From DASVTR01 sp036382855 (GTDB taxonomy: Bacteria > Acidobacteriota > Blastocatellia > Pyrinomonadales > Pyrinomonadaceae), in contig DASVPO010000033.1 of assembly GCA_036382855.1 (NCBI GenBank), positions 1 to 64,000 of the forward strand: 64,000 nt of DNA. Direction: 5' to 3'. The position numbers and the translations under genes are program-made. The notes under the pieces were generated by a model. The model made no database searches. It saw nothing but the letters and a program-made list of their open reading frames with translations, and had not been told where the DNA came from. Each line of letters starts with the position of its first letter. Position 1 is the stretch's first letter. This document shows, in pieces, positions 8,912 through 18,552 of the stretch.

Positions 8912-9346
8912 AGTGGCCCATTCTCAACTCGCAAACGAGAGGCCCGCGCGGCCTCAAATTTCGACAAGGGGAGCCGGAATTCCACGGCAAATGAACACAC
9001 CGCGACGCAATTAGCGCCGAGAGCTAACAATAAGGTGGCGCGCGCGTCGCAAAGTGATGCGCGGACAATATAACACGATTTGGAAAGGAATAATGGAGCG
9101 GAAAATGCGGGAAATTGTGCGGATAAAATAAGCGGGCGGGGCCTCCCACCGCCCCGCCCTAAGGCCACGAGTCCTCACCCCTCGCGACCACTTCGCTCAC
9201 CGGGGAGGCGAGCGCACGGAGATTATGCATCAGTCGGCGCAAACTTTCAACAAGATATTCGCACAGGCGCGCGAGCCAGCCTGAAATCGCTGGCACGACC
9301 GAAGAGAGACTGCTCGCGGCAACTTGGAAGATTATCTTCGCGAAGG
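8912..9346. other. Intergenic region upstream of KimA-like copy 2
   Basis: No gene supported. It contains a GC-rich hairpin (listed separately) at 9134-9159 and an AT-rich stretch around 9060-9075. A ydaO-type core was looked for here on the minus strand and not found. Confidence 0.5.
9134..9159 (-). terminator. GC-rich hairpin terminator downstream of matrixin gene
   Basis: GGGCGGGG (9134-9141) pairs perfectly with CCCCGCCC (9152-9159) over a 10-base loop. On the minus strand it is followed by GCTTATTTTATCC, a T-rich tail. It lies about 190 bases after the stop of the protease gene. Confidence 0.6.
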
Positions 9347-10900
9347 TTACTGCTCGTCGTCGAGCGATAGCTCCGTCTGGATGGACTGCGAGCCATGAGC
9401 GACAAAGTTCCAGCCGGAGTTTTCAGTGTTGAAGTTGAAGACGTTTCCGCCGACGAGCGCCGTCTCATCAGCTTCGAGCGCATCAGCCGGAGCGATGAAA
9501 AGCTCGCCCAACTCATCTTCGTTCGCCTCTGCGCCCTCAATTGATAAAGCACCGGCAAGGCAGGCGACCTCTCCCGTGTTTGAATTCAGACGAATCGTAT
9601 AATCGCCCGTCGGCGCGTTTGCGCTGACGTTTATCTCAAAGCTGATGACGGGCAAGCCGTTGCCGAAGTCCTGCCGTGCGATGCTCGCAGGGTTGACGCT
9701 GATGAATGGTGAATCAACGCTGATGCCTCCGGCGGAAATCTGGTTTGTGTTGAGGCCGTCGCCGCCCAGATAGAGCGTGTAGGCGCGGCCCGCGACGAGC
9801 GGCACACTGATGGTTGAAAGCTGTTCGTTAATGCCGATGAAGGATGGATTCAAGAGCACGGGCAGGCTTGAAAGCTGCGCGTTGAGTTGGAAGGTAGCGC
9901 CAGCGACCAGCTTGATGCGCCCTATCTCCTGTGTGCGAAAAGGCGGCAACGAGTTTAACGCGAGGCCGACATAGCTGCCGCGCCCCGAAGCTATCTCTGA
10001 GGCTGGCACGAGTCCATCCAACGCCTCGACCCACAAACGGTAGTTCCCCGGCCTTAGACCCTCGATGCGGTACGTGCCATTGGCGAGAGTAATATTGCCT
10101 GCGATGACTCTTCCGCTTTCCGTCTCTTCAGCCCAGACGTTTGCGCCGTAGGCGGGCGCGCCACCCGCATAGCTGATTGTTCCCGTCACCACAGCACTAC
10201 TATTACCACCACGCGCTTTGCCGTTTGCGCCACGCGCTCCGTAGAGAGCGCGAACGCCTGCGCGGTCATCCTCCGAGAGTGTGCGTTGTGTCAGCGCGTC
10301 CATCTCGTAGAGGCCGTTCTTTCCCTGCCGTGGCTGCATGGTTGCGCCCGCGATGGCGGAGTGTTCAAGTCCGAGCAGGTGGCCGACCTCGTGTGTCAAG
10401 GCAGCTTCCAGATCGTAGGTGTCTGGGCTTCCATCCGTGGAGAATTGCAGCGATGGATTGAGCGCGATGTCTGCTTCCGTAATGTGGCCGCTCTCCGTGT
10501 AGAAGATACGAGTGCGGCCCGATGCTTCGACGTTTGTGCCCGCGAAGGGCGCTGTGTTTTCCGGCGTGTGTGCGACGGTAATGAGGCTCGTGCCGTCGCC
10601 TCCGCTCGCCGGCGCGCTGATTGACTCAAGCTTTGAAGTGTTGATGGCAAACTCTATGTCGGCCGCAGCGGCCCAGTGGGCCAACGCCCTGCGAACCGCC
10701 CCGACGACATCACTGCCCGGCTTGATATTCGACGGAGGCGCAAAGAGCGATGTGGAGAGCGAGATGTTTATCCTGCGCTTGGGCCATTTGACCTGCGCGG
10801 GCGTCGCGCCTTCAGTTGATTGCAGTGTGTACGGACGCGCTTGCACCGCCGACAAAAGAGTCGTCGAGACGAGAAGCAGTGCGGTGAGCAGGCGGCGCAT
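9347..10900 (-). CDS. Secreted matrixin-like (M10-type) metalloprotease
   Basis: The start at 10900 gives a clean signal peptide (MRRLLTALLLVSTTLLSAVQA); the frame is open up to 10975 but that extension hides the signal. The catalytic zinc site HEVGHLLGLEH is at residues 170-180 (His170, Glu171, His174, His180), inside a small astacin/matrixin-like domain of about 220 residues. A carboxypeptidase-regulatory or SdrD-B-like beta domain follows (around residues 235-330), then further beta-rich sequence of unknown type. The product is expected outside the inner membrane. It ends LSLDDEQ and has no PEP-CTERM tail, so it is not an obvious exosortase substrate. Confidence 0.87.
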   Translation of the reverse strand: MRRLLTALLLVSTTLLSAVQARPYTLQSTEGATPAQVKWPKRRINISLSTSLFAPPSNIKPGSDVVGAVRRALAHWAAAADIEFAINTSKLESISAPASGGDGTSLITVAHTPENTAPFAGTNVEASGRTRIFYTESGHITEADIALNPSLQFSTDGSPDTYDLEAALTHEVGHLLGLEHSAIAGATMQPRQGKNGLYEMDALTQRTLSEDDRAGVRALYGARGANGKARGGNSSAVVTGTISYAGGAPAYGANVWAEETESGRVIAGNITLANGTYRIEGLRPGNYRLWVEALDGLVPASEIASGRGSYVGLALNSLPPFRTQEIGRIKLVAGATFQLNAQLSSLPVLLNPSFIGINEQLSTISVPLVAGRAYTLYLGGDGLNTNQISAGGISVDSPFISVNPASIARQDFGNGLPVISFEINVSANAPTGDYTIRLNSNTGEVACLAGALSIEGAEANEDELGELFIAPADALEADETALVGGNVFNFNTENSGWNFVAHGSQSIQTELSLDDEQ

Positions 10901-11131
10901 TCTGTTTTTCAGTTTGACCAGAAAGGGAGCGGAAACTCTTTCGCAGGAGTTTCGATGAATCAAAGGCTGTCGCAAGCATGAACGCCTGCACGCTGATCTA
11001 AGACACAGACGCCCGGCGCTTCAATCGCCACGGCGCATCTCAAGGAAAATGTATACCATATAAAGGCGAGTGTGCGCGAGAGTTTGAGGGCTGTTCGTTG
11101 ATGCTCATCTTCATTCCGAGGACGTAGCGGC

Positions 11132-13729
11132 TCAAACTTTTCGCGTTCTCCCGGCGAGGCTCGCGACCGCTTCGGCCAGTTCTCTTAATTCGACGGGCTT
11201 GACGAGATGCAGTTGGAATCCGGCGGCGAGGACGCGTGCGCGGTCTGCCTCCGTGGCGTAGGCTGTAAGCGCGATGGCGGGCAGTTGGCCTTCACGTTCG
11301 GGCGCAAGAGCGCGCACTTTTTGCAGTAGAGTATAGCCGTCTTCATCGGGCATGCCGATGTCGCTGACGAGCAAGTCGGGCAGCCATCGCTCCAACACTT
11401 CGAGGGCTTCCGCAGCAGAACTCGCCAGCCTCGTTTCAACGCCGCACCTCTTCAAAGCCAGCCCGATGATTTCACAGGAATCAACGTCGTCGTCAACCAC
11501 AAGCACGCGCAGTCCGTCTATTTCTTCGAGGCAATTTGAAGTCGTCGTTTTGAGCGGAGGAGGAGGCTGCTGTGTCGTTGAAGCCGGTTCGCGCTCCGCG
11601 AGCAGCGGCAGGTTGATGTTGAAGGTCGAGCCGTGTCCTGCGCCGAGGCTTTCGACCTCAATTGTTCCGCCGTGCAGCTTCACCAAATATTGCACCAGCG
11701 CCAGCCCGACACCCAGCCCGCTATACTCTCTCGTCGTAGAGCTATCGGCCTGACGAAAACGGTCGAAGACGTACGGCAGAAACTCAGGACTGATGCCCTC
11801 GCCCGTATCCCTGACGGTGATGCGCGCCGTCTCATCTAGGCGTTCGAGGCGGACTTCGATGCGGCCTCCTTCGGGCGTAAACTTGAGCGCGTTGTTGAGC
11901 AGATTCCAGATGACCTGCTGCAAGCGATTCGGGTCGCCCTGCACACGGACGACGCCAGCCTGAAGCGTCGTCTGCAAATGGATTTTTTTAACTGCGGCGA
12001 AAGGGCGTATGGAATCGAGCGCGGTCTCGATGACGGGCGCGAGGCTGGTGGGCCGCGTGTCGAGCCGGATTTTGCCTGTGACGATACGCGAGATGTCCAG
12101 CAGGTCGTCTATCAACTGCCGCTGCGCTCTCGCATTACGTTCGATGACTTCGAGCGCGCGTGTCTTCAGGTTGTCGTCCAGTTGGCCTGTGTTGAGCAGT
12201 TGCGTCCAACCGAGGATGGAAGTCAGCGGCGTTCGTAGCTCGTGAGAGAGCGTCGTCAAAAATTCGTCCTTGACGCGGTTGGCCTCTTCTGCGTCCATGC
12301 GCGCCTGCTGCTCGCGCACGAAGGCTATGCGCTGCTCTTCGGCGCGCTTGCGTTCCGTGATGTCGTGCGAGATGCCTATCAGCCCGATGGCCTTGCCTTG
12401 ATGGTCTCGATAGACAGACTTCGTGACCAGATACCGCTGCGTGATTTCTGGGCCGCGTGCGACGCCCTCGAAGGTCTGCGTCTCTCCTGTGGAGAGCACC
12501 TTGCGGTCGTCTTCGATAAACTGGCGCGCTGTCTCCGGCAGGTAAAGCTCCGTATCGCTCTTGCCGGTAATCTCTTCCGCAGACTTGCCAAGGAAACGCG
12601 CCGCAGCGGAATTGACGAGGATGTATCGCCCCTCCAAATCTTTGACGAAGATGGCATCGGGCGTCCCTTCGATGACGGCGTGCAGGACGTTGTGGCTTTC
12701 CCTGCGCGCGGCCTCCGCGCTCCGGCTCTCTGTGATGTCCTGACCCGTGCCGATGATGTACTCCGGCTCATTCCGCTCGTTTAAGAGCGCCGTGTTGGCC
12801 CAACTGATTAAGCGCAAGCGCCCGTCCTTCGTCAGCCAGTGATTCTCATGCCTGTTTGGAAACTCGCCCGCGCTCAACTTCGCGAAGACAGCTTTCACTT
12901 CGTCGCTCTCATCCGGCGTGATGAGCAGATCCCAGAAAACTTTTCCCTTCAACTCTGCGAACGAATAACCCGTGGCCTGCTCACACGCGCGATTGAAACC
13001 CACTATGCGTCCTTCGCGGTCAAGCACGACGACGAGGCTGCTCGCCGTCTCTATCACGGCGCTGCTGAAGTCGCGCTCCTTCTTTAACTCGTCCTGCGCC
13101 TGCTTGAGCCGCACGAGGTCGCGGTTGAACCTGCCAAGCAGGTAAGCGACTCCGATTGCAAGCAGGCAGGAGATGACGACCAGCACGTTTAATTGTCGCC
13201 ACTTCGACGCCAACGCGCTTGAGAGTCTTGAAAGATGTTCGCGGGCGCTGGCGATTGCGCCGTCCGCTTCGTCAACCGAATGATTCAGGGCCGCACGAAA
13301 CTCCGTCTCCGCTCCTCTTTTTTCCGCTTCAACGACTGGTGATGAAAGCGCGCGGCGAAAGATTTCGTCCATCTTCAAGACCGCTGCATCAATCTCGGCA
13401 AGGAAGGTCGGAATCTGTGCGGCTTCGCTTGGGTTGATGGCTGCTGCGCGGCGGTGGTAGTTGTCCATCAAAGCTTGCCAGCGCGCGTCGGGCGTTGCAG
13501 TCTCAAGGCCCTGCCTGCCGCCTGTGATTCCCTGCTCCATCTCGCGCAGAGAGAGTTTCAATTCGTTGAGCTTGCTAATCAGGATGACTTTGCTCGTCAC
13601 GTCTTGTTGCAGTCGGTTGACGGAGACAATCAACCATATGCTCCAGACGACGAACAGCAGCGGCAGCAACAGAATGAGCCTTGTCCACAGGGGAGCTTTG
13701 AAAGCAGTGGGCATCTTGGTCTCTTCCAT
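11132..13729 (-). CDS. Hybrid sensor histidine kinase with PAS domains and receiver
   Basis: Order of parts in 865 residues: membrane helix at about 15-36, periplasmic helical sensor of about 145 residues (CHASE3-like), second membrane helix at about 182-202, two PAS domains (about 222-330 and 345-460), dimerisation domain with the phospho-accepting HELRTP box, ATPase domain with DTGEGISPEF and GLGVGLALVQYLV, and a C-terminal receiver (LRVLVVDDD, phospho-acceptor Asp in LLVSDIGMPDEDG). No response-regulator gene is adjacent, so the output partner lies elsewhere. An in-frame ATG at 13714 has a better ribosome binding site (GGAAGAG) than the one at 13729. Confidence 0.93.
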   Translation of the reverse strand: MEETKMPTAFKAPLWTRLILLLPLLFVVWSIWLIVSVNRLQQDVTSKVILISKLNELKLSLREMEQGITGGRQGLETATPDARWQALMDNYHRRAAAINPSEAAQIPTFLAEIDAAVLKMDEIFRRALSSPVVEAEKRGAETEFRAALNHSVDEADGAIASAREHLSRLSSALASKWRQLNVLVVISCLLAIGVAYLLGRFNRDLVRLKQAQDELKKERDFSSAVIETASSLVVVLDREGRIVGFNRACEQATGYSFAELKGKVFWDLLITPDESDEVKAVFAKLSAGEFPNRHENHWLTKDGRLRLISWANTALLNERNEPEYIIGTGQDITESRSAEAARRESHNVLHAVIEGTPDAIFVKDLEGRYILVNSAAARFLGKSAEEITGKSDTELYLPETARQFIEDDRKVLSTGETQTFEGVARGPEITQRYLVTKSVYRDHQGKAIGLIGISHDITERKRAEEQRIAFVREQQARMDAEEANRVKDEFLTTLSHELRTPLTSILGWTQLLNTGQLDDNLKTRALEVIERNARAQRQLIDDLLDISRIVTGKIRLDTRPTSLAPVIETALDSIRPFAAVKKIHLQTTLQAGVVRVQGDPNRLQQVIWNLLNNALKFTPEGGRIEVRLERLDETARITVRDTGEGISPEFLPYVFDRFRQADSSTTREYSGLGVGLALVQYLVKLHGGTIEVESLGAGHGSTFNINLPLLAEREPASTTQQPPPPLKTTTSNCLEEIDGLRVLVVDDDVDSCEIIGLALKRCGVETRLASSAAEALEVLERWLPDLLVSDIGMPDEDGYTLLQKVRALAPEREGQLPAIALTAYATEADRARVLAAGFQLHLVKPVELRELAEAVASLAGRTRKV

Positions 13730-14091
13730 CAGCTTAACGAATCAGGGGCAAGCTTTCCGTCTCCTGGGCAGCAAAAGTCGAAGTCAAATCGGGTTAGAAT
13801 CTACTGTGAGGCCGGGGCTGTAGGTGCGCGCCTGCGTCCCTTTTGAACTGGCCGACGAGGCAAGTTGACGCAGGCCAACTGGTGAATCTTGAACATACTA
13901 AAGCCACAGACGAAAAGCAAGCAGTAATTTTTTGGCAGCCGCAAAAGCATGAAAGGGCGGCTCTTTGGCTTGAATCGTCAACCGTTCCGCCTACACATTT
14001 GCGCTCTCGTTGTCGTCTCTACATCCTTCCTACTTGCTCTTCGTGTCTGTTACTATCGCCGTCAACAAAATTCTTCTACGGGTGAACGAAC
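13730..14091. other. Divergent promoter region
   Basis: Lies between a minus-strand kinase and a plus-strand dehydrogenase. The only structure I see is AGCCGC (13937-13942) pairing with GCGGCT (13957-13962). Promoter boxes cannot be assigned with confidence. Short frames in it look non-coding. Confidence 0.45.
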
Positions 14092-15333
14092 ATGGCAGCA
14101 GAACAGGCACGCATTGTCATCGTCGGCGGCGGCTTCGGCGGTGTTTTCACGGCGCTCGACCTAACGAGCGCGGGCGAAGTAACGCTTATCAGCGACGAAG
14201 ACCATTTTTTGTTTGCGCCCATGCTCTACGAATACCTGAGCGGCGAGGTCGAAGCATGGCACATCGCGCCGACCTACAAGGAATTGCTCGACGAACGCAT
14301 ACGCGTGATTCGCGGCAGCGTCAGCGAGATTGACTTTGAGGCGCGCGAAGTCGCCATTGAAGGGCGCGTGCGCCGCATAGGGTACGACGTGCTGGTGCTG
14401 GCCGTCGGCGGCATCACGAACTACTGGAACATCCCCGGCGCGGAAGAGCATGCCCTGCCGTTCCGTAAGATTGTTGACGCCGATACGCTGCGCCGCCGGA
14501 TGGTCGAAGCGCTGGACCAGACCGCGCCGGACCTTGCGCCGCAGGACGTGCAGCGCGCACTCACCTTTGCCGTCGTCGGCGCGGGCGCAAGCGGCGTCGA
14601 ACTGGCAACGAAAATGGCAGACCTGCTGCGCGACGCCTTCGAGCGGCGCGCTTTGCGCGGACAACCGCGCGTGATGGTCGTGGAGATGGGCAAACAGATT
14701 GTTCCCGGCATGGGCGATGAGCTTCGTGCTTACGTGGAAGATGCACTCTCCGAGGCACGCGTTGACATGCACACGGAGACGCGCGTGGTCAGTGTCTCCG
14801 ATAAAGGCTTTACGATTGAACACAATGGTGAGCAGCAGTTGATAGATGCTGCGGCTGTCATCTGGACGGCGGGCGTGCGCATCAATCCACTCGTTGACAA
14901 ACTTGCTCTGGAAAAGAACAAGCGCGGGCAGGTTATCGTTGAGCCGACGCTTCTGGCGCGCGGGCAGGAGCGCGTCTTTGCGCTCGGCGACATGGCGTAT
15001 TTTGAGGATGCCGCACCGACGCTCGCGGGGACGGCCCAGTTGGCCCTTCAGCAGGCAGGACTCGTTGCAAAGAATGTGCGTGCGCTTCTCGGTGGACGCG
15101 AGCTACAGACCAAGCATTTCACTGAACTGGGCGAAGCTCTCAGCCTCGGCACGGAGCGTGCGGCTGTCCTGACCGCCGGACAAACTTTCGGCGGAGCGCT
15201 GGCCCGGCAGGCACGCTTTACGCTCTACACTTCGCGCCTGCCAACCTGGCATCACCGCCTGAAGGTCGGCGCAAGCTGGTTTTTTGAAGGCACAGCGCCG
15301 CGTCCTTTGCAGCCGCTCGGCTTTAGCCGTTGA
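14092..15333 (+). CDS. ndh: Type II NADH dehydrogenase-like FAD oxidoreductase
   Basis: Single-subunit, non-proton-pumping NADH:quinone oxidoreductase family. The FAD-binding motif IVIVGGGFGGVFTALDL begins at residue 8. The second dinucleotide fold (NADH) has VVGAGASGVELATKM at about 160-175, and the FAD contact FALGDMAYF is near residue 298. At 413 residues it has the usual family length, with a C-terminal segment that may bind the membrane surface. It is expected to pass electrons from NADH to the quinone pool. It stands alone, divergent from the histidine kinase. A ferredoxin or sulfide:quinone reductase is less likely. Confidence 0.88.
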   Translation: MAAEQARIVIVGGGFGGVFTALDLTSAGEVTLISDEDHFLFAPMLYEYLSGEVEAWHIAPTYKELLDERIRVIRGSVSEIDFEAREVAIEGRVRRIGYDVLVLAVGGITNYWNIPGAEEHALPFRKIVDADTLRRRMVEALDQTAPDLAPQDVQRALTFAVVGAGASGVELATKMADLLRDAFERRALRGQPRVMVVEMGKQIVPGMGDELRAYVEDALSEARVDMHTETRVVSVSDKGFTIEHNGEQQLIDAAAVIWTAGVRINPLVDKLALEKNKRGQVIVEPTLLARGQERVFALGDMAYFEDAAPTLAGTAQLALQQAGLVAKNVRALLGGRELQTKHFTELGEALSLGTERAAVLTAGQTFGGALARQARFTLYTSRLPTWHHRLKVGASWFFEGTAPRPLQPLGFSR

Positions 15334-15408
15334 AGCGTTTCAGGCAAGCGCGGCCGCGCGAGTGCAGTGGACGAGTGCGTCGAGCGGTAAGCGGTCCGGC
15401 TTTTCTCT

Positions 15409-16176
15409 ATGGGGAATCGTGTACGCAGTAGAATCCTGATAGCGTTCGTGGCTTTCGTGTTTTCTCTAGCGCTGCTCATCTGGATTCTGAGCGCCCGCTC
15501 CCATCAGGACGAAGCACGCACGTCATCAACATCAGGCACAACTCCCTCTGCATCGCCGCTCGCAGGCACGCCATCATCACAGCCAACTGCTTCCGCAACC
15601 GCCACGCCGGAGACAACTCCCTCAACGACCGCAGAAGCATCGCCCGCGCAGCCGGTTGAGCAAACCGCAAACAACCAGACGCAGCCGCCCGCACCACCCA
15701 ATGCATCCGGCAGCACATCCACACCCGCAGTCCCGCCAAACTCGGCCACGCTCCTGATTCCCGTCGCCGGAGTTCGCCCCGAACAGCTACGCGATACCTT
15801 TCAGGAGTCGCGTTCCGAAGGACGCGCCCACGATGCCATAGACATTCCGGCGGCGCGCGGAACGCCCGTGCTGGCCGCCGCCGATGGCCGCATCGTCAAA
15901 TTCTTCAACAGCGAGCGCGGCGGAATTACCATCTACCAGTTGAGCGTAGACGAAAAGCTCGTCTATTACTACGCCCACCTCGAACGCTACGCAGACGGCC
16001 TCACCGAAGGCCACTTCGCACGTCGCGGGGAAGTAATCGCCTACGTCGGAGACACTGGCAACGCTGGCCCCGGCAACTATCACCTGCACTTCTCCGTCGC
16101 CACCATCACAGACCCCAAACGCTACTGGGCCGGAACAAACGTCAACCCCTACCCGCTCCTGCGCGGTCAGCCGTAG
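15409..16176 (+). CDS. Membrane-anchored M23 (LytM-type) peptidase
   Basis: An N-terminal membrane anchor at about residues 9-28 is followed by a Ser/Thr/Pro/Ala-rich linker of about 80 residues, then an M23 domain. Zinc ligands are visible in HDAID and HLHF, with AHLERY and GDTGNAGPG between them, as in active LytM peptidases. The 255-residue protein should act on peptidoglycan peptide bridges in the periplasm. It lies 75 bp downstream of the dehydrogenase gene and upstream of a second cell-wall gene (L,D-transpeptidase). No strong ribosome binding site is seen. Confidence 0.9.
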   Translation: MGNRVRSRILIAFVAFVFSLALLIWILSARSHQDEARTSSTSGTTPSASPLAGTPSSQPTASATATPETTPSTTAEASPAQPVEQTANNQTQPPAPPNASGSTSTPAVPPNSATLLIPVAGVRPEQLRDTFQESRSEGRAHDAIDIPAARGTPVLAAADGRIVKFFNSERGGITIYQLSVDEKLVYYYAHLERYADGLTEGHFARRGEVIAYVGDTGNAGPGNYHLHFSVATITDPKRYWAGTNVNPYPLLRGQP

Positions 16177-16399
16177 CCCTAAATCAACGCCTCGCCATCA
16201 ACACCCTTTTATCTTGTCTTCACACCTACAGCCGTTGACTTTGGACTATTTTTGCAGATTGATTGTTCGCTTATGGTGCACGCGCGGGCAGGGCCGCATC
16301 TAAATGGCAGCAAAACTCCCTGTTTTAGTGGCTATCAATCAGGTACGGCTCTTGCAGACGGTTGTAGTTCAAGCGCCGTTTTCCAGACTTGCGCGCTCG

Positions 16400-16405
16400 T
16401 ATAAT
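16400..16405 (+). promoter_or_regulatory. Probable -10 box for the L,D-transpeptidase gene
   Basis: A perfect TATAAT lies 27 bases before the chosen start codon, leaving room for a short leader that contains the AAAGGGGAG ribosome binding site. The -35 region is weak (TTTTCC at about 16379). Confidence 0.4.
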
Positions 16406-16432
16406 TCAGGATTCAAAGGGGAGCAAGACAGC

Positions 16433-17938
16433 ATGAGTAGTCTTTCGCGTTTGGCCGGAGCGTTCTGTGCTCTGGCTCTTATTCTCTGCGCAATGGGATG
16501 CGTCAGCCAGCCGGCCAATACAAACAACACCACAAGCAGCACGACAACCAACACGACGCCCACGGCTGCACCCGAGACTGCCAAAACTAACGCGACCGCG
16601 ACGGACGACGCTGCCGTCACGCTTCCCCTTCTGGACGCTTTCTTCCACGACGAAACCTTCGCCTCCGAACTGAAAACCAAGCTGCAATTAACCGACGAGC
16701 AGGTTGACAGGCTTCGTAAGACTGCGCGTGAAGAGACAGGCAAGCTGCGTGAAACCGATGCTGACGATTACGGCGGCACAACTACCGCCGCGCGCTCTCG
16801 CGCAACAGAGCAGATTAAAGCCATCGTCGGCGAAGACAAGGCGCGACAGTTAACGACCTTCATCAGCGAGAAATGGAGCGGCGGGAATGATGACAACGCC
16901 GCCAACGCTAATGCTCCCGCGAACAATGCTACGGACGCTTCAGGCTCAAACGCAGCACACAACTCGAAGGGCAAGCCCAACTCCGTCCCGACGGATACGC
17001 GCATCGTCGTCAACGCTCCGGCCTATCGCATGGATGTGTTCGAGGGAGGCCGCCTCGTCAAGTCGTACAAAATAGGCATCGGCTATCCTGAGTTTCCATT
17101 GCCCGTGGGCCAACGCAGGGCCAACAACATTATCTTCAATCCCACCTGGACACCGCCCGACGAACCATGGGTCGAAGCCTCCAACAAGGTCAAGCCCGGA
17201 GAGAAGATTGAGGCCGGAAGCAAGCTTAATCCGCTCGGCCCCATCAAGATTCCCATCGGCCTGCCTTCTTTGATTCACGGCGGCAAATCGGCGGCCAAGC
17301 TCGGCGGCTTCGCTTCGCACGGCTGCGTCGGCTTGACGACTCCGCAGGTGCAGGAGTTTGCGCGCATGCTGGCCGGATTGGCTGGAACGGAATTGACCGA
17401 CGAGCAGATTATGGCTTATGCCAAAACGCCGAAAGAGACTAAAGAGGTAAAGCTTGCTCGCGCCGTTCCCGTCGAACTGCGCTACGAAACCATCGTCGTC
17501 GAAGACGGTAAGCTACACATCTATCGCGATGTTTACGACCGCGACACAAACACGGAAGAGAATCTGCGCGCAGTCTTACAGACCTACGGAGTCTCCCTTG
17601 AACAACTCAGCGAGACGGAGCGTTCGGCCGTCCTTAGTGCGCTCAAAGAGATGTCTCGCGACGCGGCAGGCAAGATTGACGAACCCAAGCCAGCCGAAAA
17701 ATCAGATGCCACACGCGCCACAGCAGATACAAAACAGAAGAACAATCGCACACAGAATGCTGCGAACAGCAACAACGGCAATCAGGTGACGCGCACCGTC
17801 AAAGGCAAGAAAGAGATTGTCATAGAGATTGCAGCGCTCAAGGGCAAAGGCTATCCGGCCCCCGTTGATTTGAGCACCGGCGGCGCGTCGAAAAAACAGA
17901 GCGCGCCCTCGAACGCTCCCGCAGGCAAACGGCGCTAG
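16433..17938 (+). CDS. L,D-transpeptidase (YkuD) lipoprotein
   Basis: The start at 16433 is supported by AAAGGGGAG and gives a lipoprotein signal (ALILCAMGC). A Thr/Asn-rich linker and a helical region follow; the YkuD domain begins near residue 180 (VNAPAYRMDVFEGG). The active site reads IHGG...SHGCVGL, with the catalytic cysteine. The residue after the Cys-Val is Gly where most family members have Arg (SHGCxR). The C-terminal third is charged and low in complexity (KNNRTQNAANSNNGN). Expected role: 3-3 cross-links or lipoprotein attachment in peptidoglycan. A neighbour of an M23 peptidase, so a cell-wall module. Confidence 0.88.
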   Translation: MSSLSRLAGAFCALALILCAMGCVSQPANTNNTTSSTTTNTTPTAAPETAKTNATATDDAAVTLPLLDAFFHDETFASELKTKLQLTDEQVDRLRKTAREETGKLRETDADDYGGTTTAARSRATEQIKAIVGEDKARQLTTFISEKWSGGNDDNAANANAPANNATDASGSNAAHNSKGKPNSVPTDTRIVVNAPAYRMDVFEGGRLVKSYKIGIGYPEFPLPVGQRRANNIIFNPTWTPPDEPWVEASNKVKPGEKIEAGSKLNPLGPIKIPIGLPSLIHGGKSAAKLGGFASHGCVGLTTPQVQEFARMLAGLAGTELTDEQIMAYAKTPKETKEVKLARAVPVELRYETIVVEDGKLHIYRDVYDRDTNTEENLRAVLQTYGVSLEQLSETERSAVLSALKEMSRDAAGKIDEPKPAEKSDATRATADTKQKNNRTQNAANSNNGNQVTRTVKGKKEIVIEIAALKGKGYPAPVDLSTGGASKKQSAPSNAPAGKRR

Positions 17939-17976
17939 ACGCGTCCCCGATTTTTTAAGCACGAGGTGAAGTTTCC

Positions 17977-18495
17977 ATGAAACGCCCGGCATTTATTCTG
18001 TTGTCTATGTTGGTGGGCCTAATGATTGAACCGCTTGGCCCATGGCTGGCGCAGAACCGCACTCGTCAGCTTGCGAACGCGAACACAAACGCGGCGAGCA
18101 GCGTCGTTAATATTAAATCGCATCCGTCCCTGACCGTTCCTTTCGACGAAGGCAGATTCAGGCTCACAGACTTACGCCTCGTGCGCGTCGGAGGAAGCAC
18201 GCGGCTCAACGGCAAACTCGTCAATCAAACAAAACAATCATGGCCCGCGGTCGTCTTTGCCGTTAGAGCATACGACAGCAACGGCCGCCAACTGAGAGGC
18301 GTCGAGCGGGAAACGATTTTCGGTTTTAATCAACTGGCGAAAGATAAATCCGTGTCCATCAATTCGGGCTACGGCGTCTGGCTCGAAGGCATCCCCTTGA
18401 GCGCTATCGCACGGCTCGAAGTCGTGCTGCTCGACGAGGAATCGCAAGCGGCCCACGCAGGCAAAAAACCACTATCAAGCGAGATTGAAGAATAA
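17977..18495 (+). CDS. Secreted protein of unknown function
   Basis: I do not recognise a named family. The 172-residue product has a hydrophobic N-terminus (FILLSMLVGLMIEPLGPWLA) that acts as signal or anchor, then a beta-rich domain with VRVGGSTRLNGKLVNQTKQ, reminiscent of small immunoglobulin-like or FxLYD domains that end many envelope proteins. GAGGTGAAG precedes the ATG with good spacing. It follows the L,D-transpeptidase by 38 bp and is probably co-transcribed with it, which suggests an envelope role. Confidence 0.75.
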   Translation: MKRPAFILLSMLVGLMIEPLGPWLAQNRTRQLANANTNAASSVVNIKSHPSLTVPFDEGRFRLTDLRLVRVGGSTRLNGKLVNQTKQSWPAVVFAVRAYDSNGRQLRGVERETIFGFNQLAKDKSVSINSGYGVWLEGIPLSAIARLEVVLLDEESQAAHAGKKPLSSEIEE

Positions 18496-18552
18496 AGCTG
18501 TCTGAAAGAATAGAATCAAGAAGCATCTGGCACGCTCGTCACCGTGTGCGGC

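Noticed and set aside
9347..10900. PEP-CTERM substrate of the exosortase
   Set aside because: The protein ends LSLDDEQ and lacks a C-terminal membrane helix with basic tail.
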